NCBI RefSeq assembly: GCF_026016465.1
Contig: NZ_CP100390.1
Span: 2,642,001-2,706,000, forward strand
Direction: 5' to 3'
Source: Alkalimarinus alittae
GTDB taxonomy: Bacteria > Pseudomonadota > Gammaproteobacteria > Pseudomonadales > Oleiphilaceae
DNA length: 64,000 nt
In this document: positions 1 through 8,338 of the stretch, piece after piece
How the letters are laid out: every line of letters begins with the position of its first letter
Numbering within the stretch: position 1 is the stretch's first letter
The notes under the pieces: generated by a model
Databases searched by the model: none
What the model saw: the letters and a program-made list of their open reading frames with translations, nothing else
What the model was told of the DNA's origin: nothing
Program-made: the position numbers and the translations under genes

Positions 1-769
1 GAACCACAAAGGCGATTACTATTGCAGCCCCTGCAACCCATAACGATTTAGCACTGAATTCTTGATCTGTTTGATCTACGACTGCTTGATCAGTCTCTAA
101 TTTATAATGTCGAGGTTTACGATAACTAAATAAAGCCGCAATCAATAAACCAATCAACATACCTAATGCAGGAATAGCCATCGCAGAAACAACCGATACA
201 GTTTCAGTATCGAGCCCTGCGCTACCCACATTAGATAATAGAATTTCATTCAAATAAATATTCCCGAAACCAATAGGTAAAAACATATAAGGCGTCACTA
301 GCCCAAATGTTAATACGCAAGCCACTAAACGTCGGTCTAGATCTAATCGTGTCATCACGAGTAATAGGGGCGGTACAAGAATAGGAATAAACGCAATATG
401 AATCGGTATGATGTTTTGAGAGCTCACCGCGATTAACATCAATCCTAGCAGTAAGGCATTACGCAGTAAAAACGTACTTTTATTAGAAGGCGTTTGCCCA
501 CTACCAATAAGAGATAGAATCTTTTTAGCCAATAAGTGGGGTAAACCTGATAACGAAATAGCAACAGCAAAACCACCGAGAAGCGCATAGCTCAATGCAA
601 TACCTGCTCCCCCTCCAATACCTGCATTAAAAGCCTTGAGTGTGGCGTCAACATCCATACCGGCAATCCAACCACCCACAAAGGCTGCGACGATCATGGA
701 GAGCATAACATGAAGCCGCGCCACACTTAGAGCTAACATCAACGTCACCGCGACTAAAACAGCATTCAT
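1..769 (-). CDS. Na+/H+ antiporter family protein (NhaC/YuiF-like), C-terminus cut by the window
   Basis: An integral membrane protein starting at the ATG at 767-769 and running off the left edge, so about 256 N-terminal residues are visible. The translation is a run of hydrophobic helices with a glycine-rich stretch (GIGGGAGIALSYALLGGF) and the segment HIAFIPILVPPLL, which recall the YuiF/NhaC branch of the ion transporter superfamily that exchanges Na+ for H+ or carries small organic acids. A charged loop (residues about 220-240) precedes another helix at the edge. It lies on the same strand as the LysR gene, 148 bp downstream of it, and might be read with it. The exact substrate cannot be told from the sequence. 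Confidence 0.7.
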   Translation of the reverse strand, partial: MNAVLVAVTLMLALSVARLHVMLSMIVAAFVGGWIAGMDVDATLKAFNAGIGGGAGIALSYALLGGFAVAISLSGLPHLLAKKILSLIGSGQTPSNKSTFLLRNALLLGLMLIAVSSQNIIPIHIAFIPILVPPLLLVMTRLDLDRRLVACVLTFGLVTPYMFLPIGFGNIYLNEILLSNVGSAGLDTETVSVVSAMAIPALGMLIGLLIAALFSYRKPRHYKLETDQAVVDQTDQEFSAKSLWVAGAAIVIAFVV

Positions 770-917
770 ATAACACCTTTATAAATTTGATAAATGATTA
801 AAAACGGGCCGGATAACTGGGCGCACGAAAGATAGCATAGTCACTAAAAAAGTATGTAGTCAGATTGTAAAATAAGCAGGGCAATGTTCATAAATCCCCC
901 CCTTCTTATGATCAACA

Positions 918-1841
918 TCATTCAATATCTTGAGTCAGCACACCCTGCTGAGGGTCAAGACTCATCTGTTTAAGGCGCCCAACAAACCAATTGAGGCCTT
1001 TTCCTGTATTGCCGCGACGCCAAGCTACCGATATGTCTTCAGGAAGCCTGGGCGACTCCAATGTTAAGAGAACCAATCTTCCTTCTGCCAGTTCTTGCTT
1101 AATCCGATGGCTCGGCAAATAACCAACCCCAAGCCCCTTACATTGAGCCTCTATTTTATGCTCGATGGTCGGAACAATTATTCGACTTTTGCCATCCAAT
1201 AACCCTGAGGATCGAGCCGGGGCTCGTTTCGAACTATCAGCCACAATAACTGTTGGGTAATCTTGTATAGCGCTCGTAGCTAAAGGCATAGGCTGTTTAG
1301 TCAACGGATGATCTGCTGCAACTGCGAACTCAAACTTCACCTTCCCTAATGAATGAATGGCATAGCCTGGTGCCGGCGAAGCGCCTTCTGCACCAATCAC
1401 AAGATCACAACGATCATCATTCAACGCTTCCCAGCTTCCGCCCAGCACTTCTTCGCTAATGCGTATTTCGGTTTTAGGTTGAATCCGCTGAAACGCTTCA
1501 ATCAAGTCATAAATAGGACCGCAGGTCAGAACACTATCAATGCAGATACGAAGTTCAACTTCCCAACCGTCAACCGCCCGACTGATCATTGCCGTCAGCT
1601 CCTCAGATGCTTTAAGAATTTGCCGACCCTGCTCCAACACTAACCGTCCAATAGGTGTCAGCTCTGCTTTACGCCGACTGCGATCAAATAACGCCACCCC
1701 AATATCTTCTTCAAGTTTGTTGACCGTGTATGAAATCGCTGATGGGACTCGGTACAACTCTTCTGCAGCAGCGGCAAAGCTTTGACGACGTTCGATGGCG
1801 TCGAGGGTCTGTAATGCATCCAAAGAAATGAGTGAGTTCAT
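918..1841 (-). CDS. LysR-family transcriptional regulator
   Basis: A 307-residue protein of normal LysR length. Residues 1-65 form the winged helix-turn-helix (SFAAAAEELYRVPSAIS, then a KLEEDIGVALFDRS wing), followed by the periplasmic-binding-protein-like effector domain from about residue 90. Such proteins bind intergenic T-N11-A sites and activate a divergent gene in response to a small ligand. Here the gene is divergent from the DoxX gene, with about 110 bp between the two starts, so DoxX is the likely target. The effector cannot be predicted. Confidence 0.9.
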   Translation of the reverse strand: MNSLISLDALQTLDAIERRQSFAAAAEELYRVPSAISYTVNKLEEDIGVALFDRSRRKAELTPIGRLVLEQGRQILKASEELTAMISRAVDGWEVELRICIDSVLTCGPIYDLIEAFQRIQPKTEIRISEEVLGGSWEALNDDRCDLVIGAEGASPAPGYAIHSLGKVKFEFAVAADHPLTKQPMPLATSAIQDYPTVIVADSSKRAPARSSGLLDGKSRIIVPTIEHKIEAQCKGLGVGYLPSHRIKQELAEGRLVLLTLESPRLPEDISVAWRRGNTGKGLNWFVGRLKQMSLDPQQGVLTQDIE

Positions 1842-1884
1842 AATTCAGTTTTCCTGATCATTTAGGTCAAAATATTCCGCTATT

Positions 1885-1913
1885 ATCTACCAACGCCTTT
1901 TATTATAGTAGAT
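1885..1913. promoter_or_regulatory. Candidate LysR operator between the lysR and doxX genes
   Basis: In the divergent promoter region an inverted repeat ATCTAC (1885-1890) and GTAGAT (1908-1913) flanks 17 bp. Each half is preceded or followed by a TATTAT-like segment. The position and dyad symmetry suit a LysR-type binding site, but this is inferred from symmetry and location only. Confidence 0.3.
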
Positions 1914-1952
1914 TCATCAACCAACTTAATTGAAATGAATTGGAGAAAAATC

Positions 1953-2399
1953 ATGAACAAAGCACTTATCCAGCGTCCCCTTTTAACCGATAACAGCTTA
2001 ACGAGCTTAGCGCTTCGCCTTCCAGCTGGCGTCATATTTGTGGCTCACGGTGCTCAAAAACTATTTGGTAGTTTTGGTGGCTACGGTTTAGAAGGAACAG
2101 GGCAGTGGATGGCATCCATTGGATTAGAGCCTGGCTACTTAATGGCGCTTGTAGCCGGCAGCGCAGAATTCTTCGGAGGTATCGCACTACTCCTAGGGTT
2201 ACTAACTCGCCCAGCAGCATTAATGTTGGCGATCACGATGCTCGTTGCTATCATCACAGTTCACTTACCTAACGGGCTATTTATGAGTAACAATGGTTAT
2301 GAATTTGGACTAGCATTACTAGGTATGTCAGTAGCATTGGTATTTAACGGCGGCGGTAAATTTTCGCTAGACCGCAAACTGAGTGGCATCAAGCGTTAA
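1953..2399 (+). CDS. DoxX family membrane protein
   Basis: A 148-residue protein with four predicted hydrophobic helices. It has the DoxX hallmarks: an N-terminal LALRLPAGVIFVAHGAQKLFGSFGG segment (read here in parts, HGAQKLFG being the key motif) and later GLLTRPAALML. DoxX proteins are small inner-membrane proteins linked to redox and thiol stress, often beside LysR regulators. The ATG at 1953 is preferred over the in-frame ATG at 1935 because a GGAG sits 7 nt upstream of it. Its likely regulator is the divergent LysR protein. Confidence 0.85.
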   Translation: MNKALIQRPLLTDNSLTSLALRLPAGVIFVAHGAQKLFGSFGGYGLEGTGQWMASIGLEPGYLMALVAGSAEFFGGIALLLGLLTRPAALMLAITMLVAIITVHLPNGLFMSNNGYEFGLALLGMSVALVFNGGGKFSLDRKLSGIKR

Positions 2400-2422
2400 T
2401 ACGTGCTCATACAGAGACGACA

Positions 2423-2440
2423 GCCATTCGCGAGAATGGC
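2423..2440. repeat. Perfect 7-bp hairpin downstream of doxX
   Basis: GCCATTC and GAATGGC pair perfectly around a GCGA loop just after the doxX stop. No T-tract follows, so it may be a weak terminator, an mRNA-stabilising stem or a protein site. Confidence 0.4.
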
Positions 2441-2524
2441 AAAACATACCAGTGCGGTGTTTCAGGGTAGAGACTAATTAGCTGAACCACGCCGTTCACC
2501 TCCCCCCATAAAGTGAGGCCTATT

Positions 2525-3484
2525 ATGCAAGCACTACAGTTTACCAAAACCGGCAGTCTAGATTCACTTCAAGTGCTAGACCTACCAACACCAACGCCTG
2601 CAGCCGATGAAGTTTTGGTGGAGGTTAAGGCTACGGGCGTTAACCCTAGTGATATAAAGAACGTGCTTGGTCTATTCCCCTACACAACGACACCCCGTAT
2701 TCCCGGTCGGGATTTTGCCGGGGTAATGGTAAGCGGGCCGAAGGAACTACAAGGTAAAGCTGTTTGGGGTGGCACAGGTAAAGGATTTGGTTTTTATCAA
2801 AACGGCTGCCATGCGCAATATGTAGTCATGCCTGCTAATGCCGTCGCACTTTTACCGGAGTCACTAACATTCGCTCAAGCAGCCACCTATGGAGTTCCAT
2901 TTATCACCGCATGGGATGCGCTTGAACGAAGTCAAGTGAAGGCAGGTACTCGATGTTTAATCATAGGCGCTGGTGCTGTGGCCAGAGCCGCGCAAGCATT
3001 AGCCACCGCAAGAGGCGCCAATGTTGTCATGGCAGCCAGACGAAGTGATGTTTTGCAGACGTTTCAATCCGAAGGCATCAGTGCTATTCAATTACAAGAC
3101 GAGCATCAACTACCAGTACAGGCACAAGACGCCTTTAAACAGCAAGCACCAGAAGTCATATTTGACACGACGGGGTATTGGTTACCCGCAGCCGTTAATA
3201 CCATTGACTCATTTGGACGTATTGCAGTCATTTCTGCTCCACGTGATGGATCAATCAACCTACCTATTCTAAACCTGTACCGTAAGGGGGGCTCAATAAT
3301 TGGTGTTAATTCATTGTTGTATAGCCTAGAAAATTGCGCAAGAATGCTAACGAAAATAGGCGCCGCATTTGAGAATGGTCTACCGGTTTCAAATAATTTT
3401 ATAGAAATGCCGCTATCTGAGGCTGTTGCAGCCTACCATCAAGTAAGTAACGGTGGCTCAGATAAAATTGTGCTGATTCCATAA
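2525..3484 (+). CDS. Zinc-independent MDR quinone oxidoreductase-like alcohol dehydrogenase
   Basis: A 319-residue protein of the medium-chain dehydrogenase/reductase superfamily. The N-terminal GroES-like domain shows TGVNPSDIKNVLG and IPGRDFAG. The Rossmann domain has a GAGAVARAAQALA stretch around residue 145 where NAD(P)H binds. No structural zinc cysteine cluster is visible, which fits the quinone oxidoreductase branch that reduces quinones or activated alkenes with NADPH. The ATG at 2525 is preferred over the GTG at 2513 because GTGAGG at 2513-2518 makes a good ribosome site for it. The substrate is unknown. Confidence 0.8.
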   Translation: MQALQFTKTGSLDSLQVLDLPTPTPAADEVLVEVKATGVNPSDIKNVLGLFPYTTTPRIPGRDFAGVMVSGPKELQGKAVWGGTGKGFGFYQNGCHAQYVVMPANAVALLPESLTFAQAATYGVPFITAWDALERSQVKAGTRCLIIGAGAVARAAQALATARGANVVMAARRSDVLQTFQSEGISAIQLQDEHQLPVQAQDAFKQQAPEVIFDTTGYWLPAAVNTIDSFGRIAVISAPRDGSINLPILNLYRKGGSIIGVNSLLYSLENCARMLTKIGAAFENGLPVSNNFIEMPLSEAVAAYHQVSNGGSDKIVLIP

Positions 3485-3603
3485 TCCCGCCCGCTCTTAA
3501 CGTTTTATATGTTTGACGCCATTCAAAACCCTCTTGCAGATATTTGTGATATTCTTATTTTCAAATTATTTGCAAGATTAAAACCTATAGCCGTAGAGAC
3601 CAC

Positions 3604-4053
3604 ATGCTGACCTCAACAATCATCCGATACTCGTGTTTATCTCTACTTTTACTACTCTCCACTCATGTACTATCTGAAGTTTATCAGTGGACCGACCAAA
3701 ATGGCCGAATACATTTTGGTGATCGACCACCCGAGAAAACCGCTTCAAAAAACATCTCTGAAAAGCTCGACAAAATCAATATTACTAGCGATTACAGCTC
3801 ACCAGATATGATGCTTCGTCATGAGCAAAGCAAAGATACAGAAAGACAGCAGCGCATAGATGAGTGGAAAGAAAAGCAAAAAAATAAGCCTTCTAAGGCT
3901 GAAAAGTGTCAAGAAGTACGTCAACAATTAAACGTCATTAAAGGCCCTGTTGTGTTTGTCGATGACAATGGTAAAGACCTTAAAGTGAGTGAAGAAACAA
4001 GAAAGAAAAGCGTTCAAAAGCTCGAAAGCATTATTCGTAAGCACTGCCAATGA
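3604..4053 (+). CDS. DUF4124 domain-containing exported protein
   Basis: A 149-residue protein with an N-terminal signal peptide (hydrophobic LSLLLLLSTHVLS, cleavage near residue 25). A short DUF4124 domain follows directly (EVYQWTDQNGRIHFGDRPP), a compact periplasmic domain found in many gammaproteobacterial envelope proteins. The rest is charged and helical, possibly coiled coil. Its stop overlaps the start of the M23 peptidase gene (ATGATGA), so the two are translationally coupled and probably act together on the cell wall. Confidence 0.8.
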   Translation: MLTSTIIRYSCLSLLLLLSTHVLSEVYQWTDQNGRIHFGDRPPEKTASKNISEKLDKINITSDYSSPDMMLRHEQSKDTERQQRIDEWKEKQKNKPSKAEKCQEVRQQLNVIKGPVVFVDDNGKDLKVSEETRKKSVQKLESIIRKHCQ

Positions 4054-4982
4054 TGACAAAAAACTCAAACAGCCTCAGCCTATTCGTCGCTTTCGCATTA
4101 TTGATGCTCAGTAATGCCTTCGCCTATGGGCAAATTTATAAGTATAAAGACGAACACGGCAAATGGCATTTTTCAGATAAAAAGCCCTCTCACACCAAGG
4201 CGCCGGTTCAACAAATCAACCTCAAACCTGCCGTCATAACAGAAAAAACAAAGCCGTTTCTTACGGTAAAGCAAGCGAATGGACAACTACACTATACTGC
4301 TCACAACCCATTACTCATTCCTGCTCAGTGTTTTTTAAATGACAAAGAGACTAAAAAGAAGATCTCATCAGCCGTAATTCCACCGCATTCATCTAAAACT
4401 GTCTTCAAGCAGCAAAATAGCCGAAACAAACGAAACGTTCACTTCCGTTATGTTCTCGGTGATCCTACGGCCCAGCCAGACAATGCACTTATCCTCCCCC
4501 CATTCACAAACTATAAGCCAATGCGTGTAAGCCAAGGCTTCAACGGCCCATTTAGTCACCGTTCAGATAGCAGTCGCTATGCGGTTGATATAGGCATGCT
4601 TGTTGGCACCAACATCACAGCCGTTAGAGAAGGCGTAGTCATTAGGACAAGGGACAATTATACGCTAGCAGGAGTATCAAGCCCTTACTTCCTTGATAAA
4701 GCCAACCTAGTCAAAATACTTCATTCAGACGGCACCTATGCCTTATATGGGCACCTATTACTGGGTGGCGTAAAAGTAAAAGTCGGCGATAAAGTAACCG
4801 CAGGGCAAGTGATTGGCTTGTCGGGAAACACAGGATATTCAACCGGCCCTCACCTGCACTTTGTTATGCTTTATAACAATAAAGGCAAAAAGCAGTCGAT
4901 ACCGTTTAAATTTTTGCAGCCTGGCAATAAACAAATTACGCCTAAACGAGGTGATTGGTTACTGCCTTATTTGCCAAATTAA
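4050..4982 (+). CDS. M23 family metallopeptidase with N-terminal DUF4124 domain
   Basis: A 310-residue exported protein: signal peptide at 1-27, DUF4124 module at about 28-50 (IYKYKDEHGKWHFSDKKP), and a LytM/M23 peptidase domain at about 165-290. Zinc-site motifs are visible: SHRSDSSRYAVDIG (first His and Asp) and GPHLHFVM (HxH), plus the family's YGHL and GLSGNTG segments. M23 enzymes cut peptidoglycan peptide cross-links, or act as regulators when the site is lost; here the site looks complete. It is coupled to the upstream DUF4124 gene. Confidence 0.88.
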   Translation: MMTKNSNSLSLFVAFALLMLSNAFAYGQIYKYKDEHGKWHFSDKKPSHTKAPVQQINLKPAVITEKTKPFLTVKQANGQLHYTAHNPLLIPAQCFLNDKETKKKISSAVIPPHSSKTVFKQQNSRNKRNVHFRYVLGDPTAQPDNALILPPFTNYKPMRVSQGFNGPFSHRSDSSRYAVDIGMLVGTNITAVREGVVIRTRDNYTLAGVSSPYFLDKANLVKILHSDGTYALYGHLLLGGVKVKVGDKVTAGQVIGLSGNTGYSTGPHLHFVMLYNNKGKKQSIPFKFLQPGNKQITPKRGDWLLPYLPN

Positions 4983-5115
4983 GTCAGTCTTTTTTAGTCA
5001 TTTGGAGGTTTTTTGTTTCATTAGTACGGTAAAAAATTTTTATCGATATAATGACTACGATACACTAAGCGTATAAATTTATTTAAAACCATCACCTTAA
5101 TTATGATACTCAATT

Positions 5116-5175
5116 GTCTTCATTTTTATCCAATAGTCTTCGTTTTTATCCAATAGTCTTCGTTTTAATTCCTTC
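5116..5175 (+). repeat. Tandem 20-bp units beginning GTCTTC
   Basis: GTCTTC recurs at 5116, 5136 and 5156 with an exact 20-bp period, and the first two units share a TTTTTATCCAATA tail. The third unit diverges after GTCTTCGTTTT. Two related units, spaced 18 bp, occur at 10651 and 10669 on the other side of the island. Confidence 0.75.
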
Positions 5176-5184
5176 AATCTAATT
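5143..5184 (+). repeat. Left copy of a 42-bp perfect direct repeat (att-like)
   Basis: This 42-bp stretch, from TTTTTATCCAATAG to TCAATCTAATT, is identical to 10656-10697. The two copies bound about 5.5 kb of genes that look foreign to the rest of the window. Direct repeats of this kind are typical of the attL/attR ends of an integrated element, but no integrase gene is present between them. Confidence 0.75.
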
Positions 5185-5444
5185 TTGTATTCGTGTAATT
5201 TCAGCGAAGACAATGTAACGCTGAATCCCTTGTATTGCGGCTCCAACAACCTTCAATATATTGAATTCGAACGAAGACAACTATAAGTATCTGATTTTAT
5301 TAGACTTAATGACACATCACCAAATCTAAAAATAAACAACCTTAATCCCACCCCAAAACCACATTAGACACATTATGTCTCACCCTGTCGTTAAACTGAA
5401 CTTGAATATTAAGCCGTAATTCAATCATTAAGCAGGGTCTATAT

Positions 5445-6641
5445 ATGTTTTCATGTGACGCAGATAAGACGTTGAATATGTCCGTAATTAATCAGTACGG
5501 TGGCGACTGGAAAGGGTCAATGACATGTTGGCCAGATATCAGTTTTACACCTGAACTTAGATACACGGATGACCCGTTCAGTGCTGATATCACTATCGCA
5601 GTGGCGTTGGCTGATGACAACGCTAAAAAATGGTCTCAACGAATACCTGCCGATCTAGTGCCTAGATTAATTGCCTTTGAACAAATATGGCTAGGTAATG
5701 CTTATATAACACTGTTCTTTATTAGCCGGTCAGAAAGTGCCCGCAATTTATTTACAAGCAATATGGGACTTTTTTGGTACATCATAAAACACTGTAACAG
5801 CTGGCACCCTCTTGAAACCCTACAACTATTTAATGAACGTAAAAAGAAGATATTGTCGTTCTTAGGCTTACCCGAAGAACCCGCTGTATTTAATACGTTT
5901 AAAAAACTAAACCTATTAAAACCAGACAACCATGTTGTTAATGCATTAACAACAGTCATGAAATCAGGCACTTATAAAGCGTTATTGCATGTTAAATTTC
6001 TCACTGAGGATTTGATCAATCTACTTGCTAAGTACCCAGACCTATCTTCAAGCAAGCTCATTCAACGCTACCAGCCCTCATGGGAGTATTTTAGCTTTTC
6101 AGACGAGCTATCAACGATAACTGAATCAGCCGAAGACTACGAGTTAGGCGTGAAATGGGTTGCAACAAAACTGACGGGGAATAACCCACAAGTCGTTTTA
6201 GAGCGCATTGATGAAAGAATCACCCACCACTTTAGGAATAAAAGTGAGGTATCACAGAGAAAGAAGCCAAATTGTAGTTACCCAAAACCTCCCGTTGAAG
6301 GCAATGATCATATTAAACCCATATCTAAATATTATGACATCCTAAGAGAGTCTGAAGAACAAGAACACTGCGTTCAAAACTACCATGAAATGGTGTTAGA
6401 CGGCTCTACTTACTTTTACAAAATAACCAGACCTCAGCGTGCAACAATTCAACTTAACGTTGAGGATAGTGGAAAAATTTACCTTGAGGATATTAAACTA
6501 AAACATAATACGACACCCTCAGCTGAAATCGAACACGTCATTTATGAATGGCTTCTGTCGTCAAAAAAAGGGATAGATTTGGAACGCTATCAATATAAAT
6601 TAGTGTGCGAATCTGAAGATTACAATGATGACGACTTCTAG
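5445..6641 (+). CDS. PcfJ-like domain protein
   Basis: A 398-residue protein, first gene of the island. The C-terminal third (about residues 290-380) resembles the PcfJ-like domain: a conserved EQEHCVQNYHEMV segment with His-Cys near residue 306, then Y-x-I-x-R-P, T-I-Q-L and a final helix EIEHVIYEWL. PcfJ proteins are known mainly from conjugative plasmids and phages, and their biochemical role is not established. The N-terminal 280 residues are not recognised and have no signal peptide or membrane segment. The ATG has an AGGG 7 nt upstream. It is followed on the same strand by the 296-residue gene. Confidence 0.6.
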   Translation: MFSCDADKTLNMSVINQYGGDWKGSMTCWPDISFTPELRYTDDPFSADITIAVALADDNAKKWSQRIPADLVPRLIAFEQIWLGNAYITLFFISRSESARNLFTSNMGLFWYIIKHCNSWHPLETLQLFNERKKKILSFLGLPEEPAVFNTFKKLNLLKPDNHVVNALTTVMKSGTYKALLHVKFLTEDLINLLAKYPDLSSSKLIQRYQPSWEYFSFSDELSTITESAEDYELGVKWVATKLTGNNPQVVLERIDERITHHFRNKSEVSQRKKPNCSYPKPPVEGNDHIKPISKYYDILRESEEQEHCVQNYHEMVLDGSTYFYKITRPQRATIQLNVEDSGKIYLEDIKLKHNTTPSAEIEHVIYEWLLSSKKGIDLERYQYKLVCESEDYNDDDF

Positions 6642-6706
6642 GTAATACACCCAGCCAACTCAAAAAACACCCGAAATACCTTAAACTGACCATTGAGCAT
6701 ACAGCT

Positions 6707-7597
6707 ATGTCTAACTCTGATGATACCAATTCGAATTTATTTGGAATCGTTGTATATGTTTCCGCACAACTGAAAGAACAGGTTACTAAAAGCCTTGGCC
6801 TGTTTGCCAACACGCCCGAGGATCTAGATCAGGGTAGTGCTTACTACAACACTCGAAGGTTTACGATTGTTACGCTCGAAGCGTCATTTATAAGTAACGC
6901 ACTGCTTTGTAAAAACACTACGCCTCATATAAACAGTGAGTTAACATTCGTTATTTGTAATAACTCACAAACAGAAAGGGCCATTGCAGACGCCATACGA
7001 ACTTATCGAATTATAAATAAAACAGGTATTACCTACGTCGATATTATCGGCCTAGAGCCCCAAACAGAGGTGGTTTCAAACAAACAGACGTTAATAGAGA
7101 CTAAACATCAATTCGCCCAAGGTATTAGGTACTGGAAAACAGAGAGCTATTCATCGTTAATCAATAATGTTAAAGCATCGTTGTATGTTCTGGGGATTTA
7201 CTTCAACAGCCCCACATTCTGTGTAGACTGGAACGATTTACTTTGGGCCCTAACGTCACAAGGGTCTGGAGTCATTTTCTTACAAGGAGAAAGTTTAGCT
7301 AAGCTCATAGATGAATGCTGTCGCACTGCAAAAGAGTATGGCGGCAGACCTGCTGTAGTGATGTTGGGTTGTGCAACAATTGAGGAGTTCAATCCCAATA
7401 AGGTTTTGGAGCTTTTACACATTGCAGAACCCTTTACTAGAGAGGACGATATCATTTTAGATTCAGCCTGTTACGGACCCAGTTCAGAACGCTTTCTAAC
7501 CTTTATAGCTCCCTCAAACTCTTGGTGCTGGCTAGGTTTTAAGAGCAAACAAAAACCCCTATCGGGGCGTGTCCATCCGAACACTTTGCTCACCTAG
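6707..7597 (+). CDS. Unrecognised cytoplasmic protein of the island, 296 aa
   Basis: I do not recognise this family with confidence. There is no signal peptide or membrane helix. The order of elements in the C-terminal half (about 155-280) loosely recalls the C-terminal domain of FtsZ/tubulin-like proteins: VDWNDLLWALTSQGSGV, then a helix LIDECCRTAKEY, a beta strand AVVMLGCA, a helix NPNKVLELLHIAEPF, and closing strands DIILDSACYG and RFLTFIAPS. The N-terminal half lacks the tubulin GGGTGTG loop, so GTP binding is unlikely. It lies 65 bp after the PcfJ-like gene and its end overlaps the convergent 143-residue gene by 39 bp. Confidence 0.5.
   Translation: MSNSDDTNSNLFGIVVYVSAQLKEQVTKSLGLFANTPEDLDQGSAYYNTRRFTIVTLEASFISNALLCKNTTPHINSELTFVICNNSQTERAIADAIRTYRIINKTGITYVDIIGLEPQTEVVSNKQTLIETKHQFAQGIRYWKTESYSSLINNVKASLYVLGIYFNSPTFCVDWNDLLWALTSQGSGVIFLQGESLAKLIDECCRTAKEYGGRPAVVMLGCATIEEFNPNKVLELLHIAEPFTREDDIILDSACYGPSSERFLTFIAPSNSWCWLGFKSKQKPLSGRVHPNTLLT
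7551..7567 (-). terminator. Terminator of the 143-aa minus-strand gene, overlapping its stop codon
   Basis: Read on the minus strand, CCCC-GATA-GGGG is followed by TTTTT. The TAG stop of the minus-strand gene (7559-7561) lies partly in the loop. The stem is short, so efficiency is uncertain. Confidence 0.5.
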
Positions 7598-7990
7598 GCT
7601 TAGTAGCATATCACCATCATGTAAACAGCCATGTTCAACCGAGTATTTAATGATGCTTTTGAGACTTGTAAGATCAATACAGCCATTTATACACTGAACC
7701 TTACTGACGTAACCCAAGGCTAACCTTTGAAGCCTCCGCCCTTCTGGCTTATCCCAGGAAGAGGACTCAATATCAGGCAGCAAGCTATTCATCCATACGT
7801 CAGAAGGGATTAACGCAATAAATACCCCCTCATCATCACTATATTCTGAACCTAAAATAAGGTTTGGCAATAATGTACAAACAACATCATTGGATAAAAA
7901 ATCACTGATTTTTTGAGGCAACATAAAGTGAAATGGCCCAATACGCTCTGCACAATAGCCTTCATTTTTATTCTTTTCTACATGTTTCAA
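7559..7990 (-). CDS. Unrecognised small cytoplasmic protein of the island, 143 aa
   Basis: Not a recognised family. A soluble acidic protein with no signal peptide or membrane segment. The TTG start at 7990 is supported by an AGGGTG ribosome site just upstream, and a short stem with a T-run ends the gene. It is convergent with the 296-residue gene and overlaps it by 39 bp. It has 11 bp of potential leader before the intergenic REP-like region and could be an independent regulator, immunity or antitoxin-type partner; nothing in the sequence decides between these. Confidence 0.5.
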   Translation of the reverse strand: MKHVEKNKNEGYCAERIGPFHFMLPQKISDFLSNDVVCTLLPNLILGSEYSDDEGVFIALIPSDVWMNSLLPDIESSSWDKPEGRRLQRLALGYVSKVQCINGCIDLTSLKSIIKYSVEHGCLHDGDMLLSLGEQSVRMDTPR

Positions 7991-8338
7991 ATAAACACCC
8001 TATTTCTATCGGCTATATGAAATTATCTGAATTAATAACGTCTAGTTTAGCAGCACGTAACGACACCATGCGTCTAACTTTATTTTTAGTTAGTGATCAC
8101 CCATAAACAAAAAAACTCTAGCTTTTTGTCATCCTCGCGAAGGCGGGGATCCATTTTTTTAGTGACGTTTCAGAATTAGTACTCATTAAATCTATAAGGT
8201 ATTCAAAGCGTCAGAATCATTGATAACAACGATATTTAACGCTGAGTTGCGATTAAAACACGTACTGCTAAGGTTAATTAATAACCTATTAAATTAAGTA
8301 ATAACACTCAACTTTATTCATTATTTAACGAGGCCAAC
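7991..8338. other. 348-bp AT-rich intergenic region with a REP-like hairpin
   Basis: No gene seen. Between the divergent 143-aa gene and the WYL gene this region carries a REP-like palindrome (8128-8153) and should hold both promoters. The TTAATTAATAACC stretch near 8275 is a possible A/T-rich promoter element. Confidence 0.5.
8128..8153 (+). repeat. REP-like palindromic repeat, copy 1
   Basis: ATCCTCGC-GAAG-GCGGGGAT forms an 8-bp stem with one G-T pair. A related copy lies in the opposite orientation at 12587-12612. The motif resembles the dispersed 'gtcat-cctcgcgaaggcgggg' intergenic repeats common in proteobacterial genomes. Confidence 0.65.

Larger units (their letters stand above)
4983..5444. 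other. 462-bp AT-rich intergenic region forming the left edge of the accessory island
   Basis: No convincing gene. It holds three direct copies of a 20-bp unit starting GTCTTC (5116, 5136, 5156), two inverted GAAGAC copies (5206, 5273), a 7-bp hairpin (5200-5225) and the left copy of the 42-bp direct repeat. These look like recombination or replication-type sites rather than ordinary promoter DNA. Confidence 0.6.

Noticed and set aside
4813-5076. Open frame across the end of the M23 gene
   Set aside because: Out of frame with the M23 gene, no family features and no ribosome site.
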